Shown piece by piece: positions 32,178-42,425 of a stretch of DNA of 64,000 nucleotides; position 1 is the stretch's first letter; every line of letters starts with the position of its first letter. Made by a program: the position numbers and the translations under genes. The notes beneath the pieces are model-generated. The model did no database searches and was not told where the DNA came from. It saw only the letters and a list, made by a program, of their open reading frames with translations. Location of the stretch: assembly GCA_030247855.1 (NCBI GenBank), contig JAPDRN010000118.1:1-64000 (forward strand), given 5' to 3'. This stretch comes from Knufia peltigerae. Taxonomy: Eukaryota > Ascomycota > Eurotiomycetes > Chaetothyriales > Trichomeriaceae.

Positions 32178-34094
32178 ATGCCGCGCCCAGCCCTTCGACG
32201 ACGGCACCTCAACCGAAATGCGCCCACTCCACGCTATGGTGGGAAGATCCCAAACAGCAGTCCAGCCAAGGTGGAGCTCGAGAAGAAGCTTGCGCATAAG
32301 CCTGTAGGACAGAGGCCGACCGACAGCGATGACAGCGATAGGCTCGTTGTCAAGGGAAGTGGTAGGAGGACTCGGCAGCGACAGGAAATTTTTGCCTCGG
32401 GTGCCGTGGGAAGCGGCGACACGCCCGGCGCATATCCCAGTCGGGCACAGAGAAGGAAGAACATGATCCAGGACACCAGGGATATACTCGCGAACGCGCA
32501 GCAAACGTCCTCAGAGCACGTAGCCGATGCGCCTTCAGAGCAGTCTCGACAGGATGGAAATGCTCCATTGACGAATGGGAAGGTCCGCAAAGCGTCAAGT
32601 ATCAAGCAGGGCATATCAGCACCGACCCCAGCGGTGGTGTCCTCTGCTGTCAAGGCGCCGGCGACGCTTCTGGGGTCAGCGCAGCCTACTCCATCGAGGG
32701 AGACCTCGATCCTAGGGAATTTGAAACCGAGACGGAGACAACCTAGTATATTGCAAGATCTCGGCAACGACTCCTCCACCTTTGACCTTGCGGATGAAGA
32801 ACAATTCCTCCCTGACGACGAATCAACCCCCTACAATTTGTCGAAATCCCACAATGCTCCCATCACCCCCGCCACAAACTCACCACAGCTCTCCACATCA
32901 TCGAAGAAGAGGAAGTTTGGGTCTTCTGATCCTGTCCAATCCCACATGGACAATGGACGAACAAGCTCCCCTCTTGCGACGATGGACGCCACAACCGCGT
33001 CACCACAACCTGCTCTTCCTCCCATGCCAGCTTCCGCTCTTCGACAATCGGGCAGAAAGTGTAGAGAACGCGCCGAGGAGGAAGACGACATATTAGCTCC
33101 GCCAGAAAGCAGCAGTTCGTCGTCGCCGTCATCTCCGGCCAAGATATCCCCAGGCCAACCGGCGAAGAAGACGACGAGGGCCAAACCAAGCGAACCAAGC
33201 ACCACCATGACCACGGAACAACTCCGTGCGCTCATGATGCCCACGAAAAGACGGAAAACTACGCGAGGACGTACTCGTGTCTTGGGCGAGTTTGATATTC
33301 CCATGGATTCTGATGCGAACTCTGACAATGTCGAAACATTCGACGATGACGAGGGTGACGAATCCAGTTTCCTTCCTACCCAAAGGAAGGGTCGCAAAAC
33401 AAGGGGTAAAGAACAATCTTCGACCAAAACTGGTAGAAGGAAAACCTCAAAGGCATCTTCTGATTCTGCTGAGCCTCCAGCAGTCAAGCAGAAGAAGAAG
33501 AAGGCCACTGCTACTGTCACTGCTGCTACTGCACGTACAGCAGCAAAATCAGGATCAAGATCAAAATCAAGTACGCGAAAACATTTCACTACTGCTGCTG
33601 CTACCACCGCGCCTATCCTTACGCCCTCCACCTCTACCACACATTCAAGTTCAAATTCAAGAAGGAACCGCGAAACTAAGTCTCCTTCACAGTTCCCCAG
33701 TACTCGTACCGTCGAACTTTCCAAGTCGATCCCCCAAGTCGATCTCGATCTCGAAAATCGTCACCGCAAGTTACATGGTGGCTCCCACCTCGGTCGAGGC
33801 GGCCGACGAAGACAGCCCGAAAATTATATCGTGGACAAGGAAAATCTCACCCCCGACGACGACGAGGAGGAGGAGGAGGAGGAGGAAGAGGGGGAGGAAT
33901 TCTCGTCAAACGAATTTCGTTCGGGTGAGGGTGAGAGTGATGGATCGCGGGTGGTGACGACGAACGTGGGAGGAAAGTCGGTTGTCGTTGAAAAAGGTAG
34001 AGGGAAATGGGCAGACATTGACGCTTGGGATATGGATTTTGAAGATGTCGAGGTCATGACCGGATCCGGTGGTAGTTCACCGATGAGACGATGA
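32178..34094 (+). CDS. Low-complexity nuclear protein with KEN motif, function unknown
   Basis: Single exon, 638 residues; I do not recognise the family. It is rich in Ser, Lys, Arg and Asp/Glu. Several basic clusters look like nuclear localisation signals (P-T-K-R-R-K-T-T-R-G-R; K-Q-K-K-K-K). A middle motif R-R-R-Q-P-S-I-L-Q-D-L is followed by an acidic F-L-P-D-D-E-S-T-P. Near the end V-D-K-E-N-L-T-P (KEN box) leads into a run of nine Glu. The C-terminus W-A-D-I-D-A-W-D-M-D-F-E-D-V has a conserved look. The frame is open for 1.9 kb despite strong repeats, the ATG context is good, and no splice signal breaks it. It may be a chromosome or cell-cycle factor, but that is a guess from motifs only. 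Confidence 0.75.
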   Translation: MPRPALRRRHLNRNAPTPRYGGKIPNSSPAKVELEKKLAHKPVGQRPTDSDDSDRLVVKGSGRRTRQRQEIFASGAVGSGDTPGAYPSRAQRRKNMIQDTRDILANAQQTSSEHVADAPSEQSRQDGNAPLTNGKVRKASSIKQGISAPTPAVVSSAVKAPATLLGSAQPTPSRETSILGNLKPRRRQPSILQDLGNDSSTFDLADEEQFLPDDESTPYNLSKSHNAPITPATNSPQLSTSSKKRKFGSSDPVQSHMDNGRTSSPLATMDATTASPQPALPPMPASALRQSGRKCRERAEEEDDILAPPESSSSSSPSSPAKISPGQPAKKTTRAKPSEPSTTMTTEQLRALMMPTKRRKTTRGRTRVLGEFDIPMDSDANSDNVETFDDDEGDESSFLPTQRKGRKTRGKEQSSTKTGRRKTSKASSDSAEPPAVKQKKKKATATVTAATARTAAKSGSRSKSSTRKHFTTAAATTAPILTPSTSTTHSSSNSRRNRETKSPSQFPSTRTVELSKSIPQVDLDLENRHRKLHGGSHLGRGGRRRQPENYIVDKENLTPDDDEEEEEEEEEGEEFSSNEFRSGEGESDGSRVVTTNVGGKSVVVEKGRGKWADIDAWDMDFEDVEVMTGSGGSSPMRR

Positions 34095-34126
34095 CGAACC
34101 CAACCCAGTGTAAACACACGCCAAAC

Positions 34127-34593
34127 GGAGAGAGAGAGAGAGAGAAAGGAAAGGAAAATGAATGAAATGATCCTTCTTCTCCTTTCTCCGCGGATATTTG
34201 AACCACCTTTTTTTGCATGTTAAAGTACCATGACTGCCTAATCTACCTATCTAGGTACGCACGATTATGAAATGATCCTCTGTGTGTGTGTGTGTGTGTA
34301 CACAGAATGACACCCCCCGTACGAGTTACGACCGGCTTGGGTCACTAGTAGGGGAGGGGCAGCTAGCCCCCAAATGCAGGTAGGTAGGTAGGTACCTATA
34401 GAGTCGAGAAATGAAGAAGCCCACTCGAGTTCTACTCGGGGTAGTCGTCAAACAAAAAGCTGTAACTAACACAACCAAGAACCTGAAGTTTGGAGTTAAA
34501 CACATTGTTTCTACGTGCTTGTATATCTCATGGACATCGCCTTTGAAAAAGGAAACAAAGGCCAAATCGAAATCAAACGAGACAACCGTTCAC

Positions 34594-34628
<35 letters not shown>
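34127..34628. repeat. Cluster of three dinucleotide microsatellites and a TAGG run
   Basis: A (GA)n run lies at about 34127-34144, (TG)n at 34281-34299, (TAGG)n at 34377-34393 and (CT)n at 34600-34628, all within 500 bp. The region 34095-34931 holds no convincing gene. Confidence 0.85.
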
Positions 34629-34631
<3 letters not shown>

Positions 34632-34931
34632 GTTCTTCTTTTCTCTTTGAGATCTTGGACTGGGGTTCATCGTAACGTCCGAAAACAACAACCACCGAGG
34701 TACCAAGGTACGACAGGAGCAACAAGGTATCAAGAAAAGAAGGGACAAAGCTGAAACAGGCGTCGCAGATGACCTGATGCTGACGTGGAGCCTCGCCGGG
34801 GTTTCCAACTTGCGTGACCCGTGTGCCCTCATTTTTTACCTACGAAGTCGCTTGCTGCGTAAGGACTACCGCTGTCAGTGTAAACCTTGGTCAAGTAGGA
34901 GAAGCGGCAAACGAAACGACGAGATTTCAAC

Positions 34932-35432
34932 CTACACTCTCCGCAGTTCGACGTCCGATTGCTCCTCCTTGATGCTGATCGAATGCTCCCGCTTGGTGAT
35001 ACGTTTGCGCTGAACGTTACCGTCGGGAGAGTTGGTACTGGCGGTTGGCAAAAGTGCGATGCAATCGTCGCCGTACTGGGAGGAAGGGCTGTCGTTGTGC
35101 TCAGGTTCCATGTCCGTAACGTCAGCGCTGGTGGGTTTCGCAGCAAGCAGCTCTCTTCGGGCCTTTGCGAAATTCTCGAAAAACTGCTCTCGGAGGCTCG
35201 CATCATGAGTGCCACATACATGGACAGATGTATCGGAGTTTTCGTGCTCGTTGATCACCGTGGCCACCGTGGCCACCGTGGTTTCTGGTCCGGGTGTGAT
35301 TTGTACACCCAGGGCTGCAGACCGGTCTCCCTGTGGACCACTCAAGAAGTAGCTGAATCGTGTACTACGATACACATTCCGTGTAACTGGAATAAGTAAA
35401 GTATGGGGGGCCATCGTTCGGCTATGCTCCAT
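34932..35432 (-). CDS. Hypothetical protein, 166 residues, uncertain
   Basis: Open frame from ATG 35432 to a stop at 34932. No family was recognised. It has a mid-region triplet repeat V-A-T-V-A-T-V, from three 9-bp tandem units at about 35256-35281. A helix-like stretch R-E-Q-F-F-E-N-F-A-K-A-R-R-E-L-L follows, then a charged tail with I-K-E-E, which fits a SUMO consensus. It could be the last exon of a longer gene or not a gene at all; no donor/acceptor pair joining it to an upstream exon could be confirmed. Confidence 0.35.
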   Translation of the reverse strand: MEHSRTMAPHTLLIPVTRNVYRSTRFSYFLSGPQGDRSAALGVQITPGPETTVATVATVINEHENSDTSVHVCGTHDASLREQFFENFAKARRELLAAKPTSADVTDMEPEHNDSPSSQYGDDCIALLPTASTNSPDGNVQRKRITKREHSISIKEEQSDVELRRV

Positions 35433-37641
35433 TCCAGGCGAACCTAGGACTTGTTGCGACGAGGTTGTGATTGAACGGACCCTAACGGTTCGGTCAAGAA
35501 TTGGCCAGTATCAAGTGATCAAGGGCAACCCACGTTGATTCCACTTCTCCTTCAGAGCAGGGCAAATGACGGAAAAAGATGCTTGTGTATAGTTGTCTTC
35601 CTTTCTGTGTATTGTCAAATGTTAAAAAGACCGGACTTGCGGGTGACAGCGAAGAAAGTCGACAATGAGGGTACAGTACATTAGACTAACTTTAGGGCGA
35701 AGTCATGAGGGAGATGTACATACGGGCAGAGGGCTTGTATTTAGCCATGAGAGCCCCGCGTTGCTTCTGATCTCTTGAGTGCCAAGCAGTTTGCTCACTG
35801 GGACGTATTGTTGTTCTTGCAGCAGCCGTACTGCAGCTAGCAAAGGCCAGCAAATGGGGCATCATGAAGATGAATCATGTCCCCCACGTTATCGAGCGCG
35901 CTTTCAATAGTGCGGGCTCGCTTGTGGCCAGTAGCGAAGCTTGTCCTGATCGACATCCTCGCCTTGTATGATACAGGTTCCAGAAAAAAGTGAGGCAGCG
36001 GCCATCGCTCCAATGGTAAAGCCTCGACAACCCGCCGTTCGCTTGCTGACGGTGTTCAACACAGCGATGTGGATCCTCGCTAGAGAGACACTTGTCGGGA
36101 ATGAGGTGGACTCCCCTGATTCCCAGCTGAGGAATTGGAAGCCAACACGAGCCTGAAAACACTCTTCATGCAGAATGTGATCTCAAGCCCATGCGAAACA
36201 TGGTTGGTTGTGTTTCACGCCCCGCCTCAGCCTCCACCATGGATCCGATCTTGGGTCTGAGGCTGCAGCCCCGTAATCCAGATCACTGATGGTGCAGCAT
36301 AATGACAAGCAGGTAACAGGTAGCAGACAGTAGACAATGAATATGAAGATGAAGCAGGTGTGCGTTGTCACACACCGCTTTGAAAACATCAAGGGTCAGG
36401 GTTGACGGGTGAACTTGAATGCTGCCGGGCCTGGCCAGCGTCGGGCAGCAGGAATCGATGCTTTATCCAATCAACCCTTGTTCCTGAAAGTGGTGCATCC
36501 AATCAAGGCTCTCACACCCGCACACGACGCCCAGAGGCATGCTGGTCTCGTGGTGCCAGCACAGCTTCATCCCTGCAGCTGTTACACAATCCCTGCAATC
36601 TTGTGCGGCGTGAAGAATTGATCTAACCGGGTCGTTTGCTGTCTCTTCATCTGGTGAATTGATCATGCTGATCTTTCTCAGCGACATTGGTAATGAATAA
36701 TCTAACTCCCCCACAGCTATGGGCTGACAGAGATCTCCGAGCTGCCGCAGCTTGTGCTTGAGAACTCTCAGCCTCATCATCGATCAGTCGCTCATTCTTG
36801 TTACGACCAAACCACCACTGGGTGGGCTTCAGGTGTAGCAGGGGAAAATATTCGTCCATGCTTCTGTGTAGCCAGCAAGTCGATCTGTTGAGAGACAATG
36901 TATAATAAAGGACGGAAGCCAAGATAGAGTTTGTTCGTGGAGGATCATTCCTCAAGAAAATACTAAAGAGCCGTGTGGACAGATTTGTAGGGTATTTAGA
37001 GAGTCTCGTATGGCTAAACCCTTGCGAAGATGGACAGGTTGATGTTCCATTGCGACCCGGACCCAAGGTCTATATGAGAAGATCTTGCGTAGAGAATGCG
37101 GATGGAATATGGCTGAACATATGCATACAATGGTTGAAATCACCACATCGTTGTACAAAGTCGGTACTTACCAGGCAGGGTAACGAGGTATGTACCTCCT
37201 CCGTTCAAACTGTAGGTAGATCGATACCTGGATCAAGGTACCAGGCAATTGAGGGAGATGCCAAGACTCTGGGGGACGCTCAAGGCAAATAATAATAAAA
37301 TAAGTCGTAGGCAGCAACTGCCACCAATTCATTCAGTGGGTCTCACATGCGATCACGACCTCATCATCAACTGCGGTTTGGAGAAACCACCATATGCCTG
37401 GACTCATTTACGACTCACTCAACAACTCATTCACTCTTACATCCCAGATATCTCTTTTTGCAGAGTAAACCTCGCCATCACTTCCACTCTTGAATCTCCT
37501 GTCAGTTGTGGCATGCCTACAATTTGACAACCTCACCAGTCCTTCGCGACCCTCATCCCCAACCTATCTACCGCTGCTTGTCCTATGGCACACTCGTCGT
37601 GACCAGCCCCGTTGCCCGTGTCTTTTGACGGAATAAACACC
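35433..37641. other. 2.2 kb gene-poor region, possible decayed coding relic
   Basis: No intact gene. On the minus strand, about 36150-35880, one frame reads as a plausible peptide (I-H-I-A-V-L-N-T-V-S-K-R-T-A-G then F-T-I-G-A-M-A-A-A). It vaguely resembles a membrane transporter segment but is cut by stops on both sides. The remainder has no pattern I can name. Its right end is the promoter of the COP9 subunit gene. Confidence 0.35.
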
Positions 37642-39152
37642 ATGGAGAAGCTCTTGGAGCTTAGCGCGGCGCTTACTCCGACCTTGCAAGCCCAGGATGA
37701 AGACGAATATGACAGAAAAGCACAGGCGCTGGTCTCCGCGTTGAACAAACACCCTTGGCAAGATCAGCCGGCTGTGAAAGATGAGGACCTTGATGTGAGT
37801 GACAAAGGAATTCATCACTATGTAACGACTAACATTTGTAGGGCATCCCTTATTCTGACACCATTGTCGTCCTCTACTTCCTCGTCGCTGCAATAGAGGC
37901 AGCCAGCGCAGGTGAAAAAGCCGCCTCGAGACAATTACCTACCGCCGTACTACCAGGAGGATCATTATGGGGACACATCACTCAATGCCTTCTCGAATTC
38001 GATCCGGTCCAGGTACGGTACTGCGGGTCTTACTTGTTGAAAGTAATCGACTGTGTGGCAGTTGGAGCGGAACAGACTGAGGACTACGTACCCGCCATAC
38101 AGTTGTTACACCATGTTATTCCACGATTAGACGATACCTCTTCCACTCTAACCTCCACACACCGCACATTCCTGCGAATATGCCTCTTGGCACACGCGTA
38201 CAGCCAGGCCATCGACATCCTTGAAAGACCAATCTATCACGTTCCACTGTCGCAGAATGATCCCCAGATATCCGCCAACCTGTGTTCGGCTTCCCAGCCA
38301 GGCTGGAAATACCTTAGTACGGCCACGGGTCTGACGCAGCCGGTCACAAGTCGCACGTTCATGGAATACTACCTCCTCGGTGGTCTGTGTTACATGGCAA
38401 TAGGGCAATATCGAGAGGCTCTATTCTTTTTCGAAATCGTTGTATCGACCCCAACTGTGCCCAACGTGGCCAGCCTCATCATGATCGAAGCATACAAGAA
38501 ATGGCTTCTCGTTGGCCTCCTCCTCGATGGTGTTGCTCGCACGGCCCCCAAGACCGCGTCCTCCAGCGCAATGAGATATATTCGGGCTATTGCGAGACCG
38601 TACGAATGTGTGGCAGAAGCATTCAAGGCAAACGACATCGAACGCTTGCGTGAAGAAATTGAGGCCGGAGTTGGCGTTTGGCAAGAAGATGGCAATTATG
38701 GACTCATGGGTGAAGTCTTTCAGACCTACCGCAAATATTCGATCAGAAGAATTGGCAAGACTTTTGAAGCCCTTCCGATCGCCGACATTGCAGCAAGAAC
38801 CTCGCCATATCCAGACAACATTGACGAGACAAAGGCTTACATTGAGACAATGATTCTCAAGGGGGAACTTGACGCCGTATTCATGTCCTCTGGGAAAGGA
38901 GACATGTTACGGTTCTTGCCGGAAACACCCAAAGCCGAGGCCCAAGTCGTATCCCTACTGGCATCGCGCACCCAAGAACTTGCAGGCCTCCTGGCACAAG
39001 TAAAGGACAGCGAGCATCGCCTTGGAATGAGTAAAGAATACATTGACTACTTGAAGAAACTCAAGAAGATGAAGGATGATGACAAGAAGGGTAGTTCTTC
39101 CGGTAAGGCACGGGCTGACGATGTCGATGAAGATATGATGGATGAATACTAG
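37642..39152 (+). CDS. csn3: COP9 signalosome subunit 3 (PCI domain)
   Basis: Subunit of the complex that removes Nedd8 from cullins, nuclear and cytosolic. Exons 37642-37794 and 37842-39152 give 487 residues; the 47-bp intron is phase 0 and joins E-D-L-D to G-I-P-Y-S. Family features are the helical-repeat start L-P-G-G-S-L-W-G-H-I-T, the block Y-Y-L-L-G-G-L-C-Y-M-A-I-G-Q-Y-R-E-A, and the PCI region L-T-F-type core (Y-R-K-Y-S-I-R-R-I-G-K-T-F-E-A-L-P-I-A-D-I-A). The C-terminus is acidic. It is complete at both ends. Confidence 0.9.
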
Positions 39153-40187
39153 AACGATGGTCTTGCCATGCAGTCTGATCGACCTGTAACCGAAAAGTTG
39201 CGGTCTCTGCAGATAACATCCGTGATTGGGTACATGCGTGCCTGGGATGATAGAAGGAAATGACGTGCGATGGTAGTGAACCGTATTACGATGTAACGAC
39301 TGCGTTGTGGAGACAATATCACATTGGACTTTGGAAGGCGATCAGGCAGTTTTATGCATGGGCCAGACATCAGCGAGTGCGGCCGGCGTTTGAGGAAGCA
39401 GGATCGCCTCTACCAGAAATTCATGATCATGGTATTAAAAAAGTTCCTGGTACAGATCTGAAAGATGCGAGATCTACCACGATTGGTGTGCAGCAAGACT
39501 ATGCGAAGCATACACATAGTAACTAGAGGATGGACTCCGGTCGACAATACTGACAGGAGCCTTGGACGATCGGAATGTAGCCTCTCATGACTTAAAGCCA
39601 GACCAATAGACGACTTGAAGCGAAGAAGAGAAAATGTGGCACCCGTTGACGATTGCACCATGAATGCATATATATACACACGGAGCAACAAAAGTATGTA
39701 ATGATTGAAACTCGTACTCCGTACGTAGGTAGGTACTTGATACATACACATAATAGTCAAAACTATAGCTCACTGAGGAATTGAGACCACACTGTCCGCT
39801 CTTAAAACAAAACGGACTCGACGCGAATCCCAGTGACCCCCCGGTGGAGGGAGATGACAGCGCCGTGGTCATGGTCGAACCACGAAGGTGCTTTCTTACT
39901 GTCTCTTCCCTTCCAGCAGGAAACCGAGAATTCATGAAGATGTGGATCACCGAAATCCCTCCTTCTCATTTTCTCACGGTGCATCACCAATCCCCCTTCC
40001 TTTCTCCCTCCACTAATCGCCACGATGTGTCATTTTTGGGTTTTGCATGAGAAAAAGTCTGTCGGTGGTAGACGAGACCCCAAGCAAAAAAAGAGTGGAA
40101 TGATTCGACTTTGAAATAAGTGACTGAAGGAACAAAAAAATCGTACAACACCACCCCTAAACGTAGTAAAACGCCTTTCCAACCAAA
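39153..40187. other. 1.0 kb intergenic region
   Basis: Contains TACTCCGTA at 39715-39723 running into a CGTAGGTAGGTA stretch (39722-39734). No gene was recognised apart from the small one starting at 40188. Confidence 0.55.
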
Positions 40188-40403
40188 ATGACCAAGGGTA
40201 TTGGTGAGAGGTTCAATTTTTGTTTTTGCTTTTTTTTGGTTTTGGTCTTTTATTCCTTGGCCGCAGGTTACGTTTTGACAATCTATGCAGTAGCGCTGGC
40301 CCCGGTATCTGTGGTCGCGGTGACCCTTTCAATCTCAATCTTGGGCATGCTTGCCGAGGCACTACCGAGGTCGGTGGCTCGTGCATTTGGGTTCTTGGTA
40401 TAG
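40188..40403 (+). CDS. Small hydrophobic protein, 50 residues, two exons
   Basis: Exons 40188-40203 and 40267-40403 are joined by a 63-bp GT-AG intron (donor GTGAGA, T-rich tract, acceptor CCGCAG). The spliced frame is 50 residues: a short charged start (M-T-K-G-I-G), about 27 hydrophobic residues (Y-V-L-T-I-Y-A-V-A-L then V-S-V-V-A-V-T-L-S-I-S-I-L-G-M-L), then an amphipathic end with two Arg. The ATG has A at -3. I do not recognise a family. The shape suits a one-span membrane protein of ER or mitochondria. It ends 20 bp from the ISU1 stop, tail to tail. It could be chance, but intron and frame fit too well to ignore. Confidence 0.55.
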   Translation: MTKGIGERFNFCFCFFLVLVFYSLAAGYVLTIYAVALAPVSVVAVTLSISILGMLAEALPRSVARAFGFLV

Positions 40404-40423
40404 TAGTTGCCTTGATTGGGGAG

Positions 40424-41084
40424 TTAGTCTAGGTGGCTGCCTGTCCGACGAATGCTTGACTCACTGATGGCCGACTTGATGGCATCCTCTGCCAACATGG
40501 AACAATGCAGCTTGACCGGCGGCAGACATAATTCCTTTGCGATCTCGGTGTTTCTGATCTTGCCTGCTTGTTCCAGTGTCATGCCCCGAACGAGCTCGGT
40601 CAGATACGACGAGGACGCAATGGCCGAACCGCAGCCGAAGGTCTTGAACTTGACGTCGGAGATTTTCTGGGTGTCAGGGTCGACCTTGATCTGAAGTTTC
40701 ATCACATCACCGCAAGCCGGGGCTCCGACGAGACCTGAACGAAAGCATCAGTGGTTTGTTATTTGTTGAGCGGGTTCGGAGGTCGGATTGTCATCTGTGA
40801 AAGCGAAGTTCGGAGATAACAAAATTGAAGGATGGGGGGATGGCGGAAAACCAAAAGGGCCCTGACTCACCGGTACCAACATCGCCGGCGTTCTTGTCCA
40901 TCGATCCGACATTTCGTGGATTCGAGTAGTGGTCCAACACCTTTTCATGGTATGATCTTCTCTGTGTGGGTTGCGTGGCGGCCGGTCTGAGGAGAGGTGC
41001 GCGGGAAGCCAAAGTTGGGCGGACGGAGGATTGGACCGAGGCGCTGATTGCGCGAGGGACGTTGAGTAAAGCTCTTCGAGACAT
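40424..41084 (-). CDS. isu1: Iron-sulfur cluster assembly scaffold ISU1, mitochondrial
   Basis: Scaffold on which [2Fe-2S] clusters are built from Nfs1 sulfur in the matrix. Exons 41084-40871 and 40734-40424 give 174 residues; the intron is 136 bp. An Arg/Ser-rich N-terminus without acids is a mitochondrial presequence ending near R-R-S-Y-H-E-K. The three cluster cysteines are in A-P-A-C-G-D-V-M, F-G-C-G-S-A-I-A-S-S-S and K-L-H-C-S-M-L-A-E-D. L-P-P-V-K is the Hsp70 (Ssq1) binding site. I chose ATG 41084 because a longer frame lacks a presequence-like start. Confidence 0.97.
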
Positions 41085-41614
41085 GGTGTCTGGTAGGTTG
41101 CGAGGGATCAGAGTCGTTGTCAAGGGTACGTTGATGGGTTTGGTGATAGAACGTGGTTTGTGTAGAGAAAGAGTACGAGAGTTGTTTGTAGAAGAAAAGG
41201 AATGATTAGAAGCAGTGCATTTACTAATTAATGAGTTTGGACGGATGGCAAATGGTAACGAGCAGGAGGGGAAAATCGTGAAATGACAAGGCAATTCTAC
41301 TGGCTGCGTCACGGCACGTGATCGTGAATGACATCAACGGCCTTTCCTCGTAATCGTATCGGAGTTGATCTCCATTGCCCACGGTCATCAACATCAGCCA
41401 TTCATCGAATAGGGACGCGTCTCGAGAACGGCCAGAACTCATTCACCTCGTAGTGGACATTCACGACCTTGTTTGATACTCATACAAAGTATCATCTTAT
41501 TGAGATCCTGGATTCACGCCTTCCACCTACAGTCGTCACTACTACTACTACTGCGGAGGCACAACACATGTAACTCGACAAATATCTCTATCATCCGCAC
41601 TCACTCACTCAACA
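41085..41614. promoter_or_regulatory. Divergent promoter region of isu1 and sub1
   Basis: 530 bp between the two start codons. No distinct site or gene was recognised. Confidence 0.4.
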
Positions 41615-42167
41615 ATGCCGTTCGCTTCCTCCAAGAAACGCAAATCTTCCTTTGTGGTCGACGACGATAGTGACGTCGAGGCCGATGTGACGACGAAACG
41701 CGGGAAGGGAGCCTCGGGCTCTGCGTTCAAACCCTCGGGCACGTGTCAGACCGATTCGGAGGGCAACCCTTACTGGGAGATTTCGAAAGGACGACGCGTC
41801 ACGATATCCAACTTCAAAGGGAAGACACTCGTAAATGTTCGCGAGTACTATCAAAAGGACGGCGAATGGTTACCGGGAAAGAAGGTAAAAGAATTTCTTC
41901 CCTTTGATCAACAAATCCACGGTCTAAACGGAAGTACTTACTTTAATGGACCAGGGCATATCAATGTCGATCGAGCAGTACTCTGCACTCATCGGAGTCA
42001 TGCCTCAGATCGATCAACTACTGCGGGAACGTGGTGAAAAGGTGCCTCGACCAAAGTACGATGGGAATGCGCCACCGGCCGAGTCTGTCCGAGACGACGA
42101 GGAGCAGCCTGAGGCTGAAACCGACAGAAAGGCCAATATCGAAGCTACGAGTGACGAAGAAGAATAG
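41615..42167 (+). CDS. sub1: Transcriptional coactivator SUB1/PC4
   Basis: Single-strand DNA binding cofactor of RNA polymerase II. Exons 41615-41884 and 41955-42167 give 160 residues. The PC4 domain shows W-E-I-S-K-G-R-R-V-T-I-S-N-F-K-G and V-N-V-R-E-Y-Y then L-P-G-K-K|G-I-S-M-S across the intron, and Y-S-A-L-I. The N-terminus is Ser/Asp-rich and basic, as in yeast Sub1; the C-terminus is acidic (T-S-D-E-E-E). It lies tail to tail with the 5-oxoprolinase gene. Confidence 0.95.
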
Positions 42168-42425
42168 GTATATCTTCGCCCGGGGTCTTCTGGAACACTC
42201 GTATCCAACCACAACCAGACCGGAGGCATGGGTGTCAATGCGATACCGAACAACACCAGTTGGTCACTGAACGACACATTCAGATCGACCATGAGTGTGC
42301 GTCAATAGTCTGTCGGTGAGGTGCCTCTACAATCCAATCTAACTTCTACCAGTTTGGTTACTGACGTCCTCCAGAGAAGAAATCTTTGTGCTTGCTCACA
42401 AAGCCACCGTGCTGGTGTCGAGACC

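Noticed and set aside
32831..33724. Minus-strand open frame of 297 codons
   Set aside because: It is the antisense of the low-complexity plus-strand gene. Repetitive codons keep several frames open; the plus frame runs 638 codons with ordered motifs.
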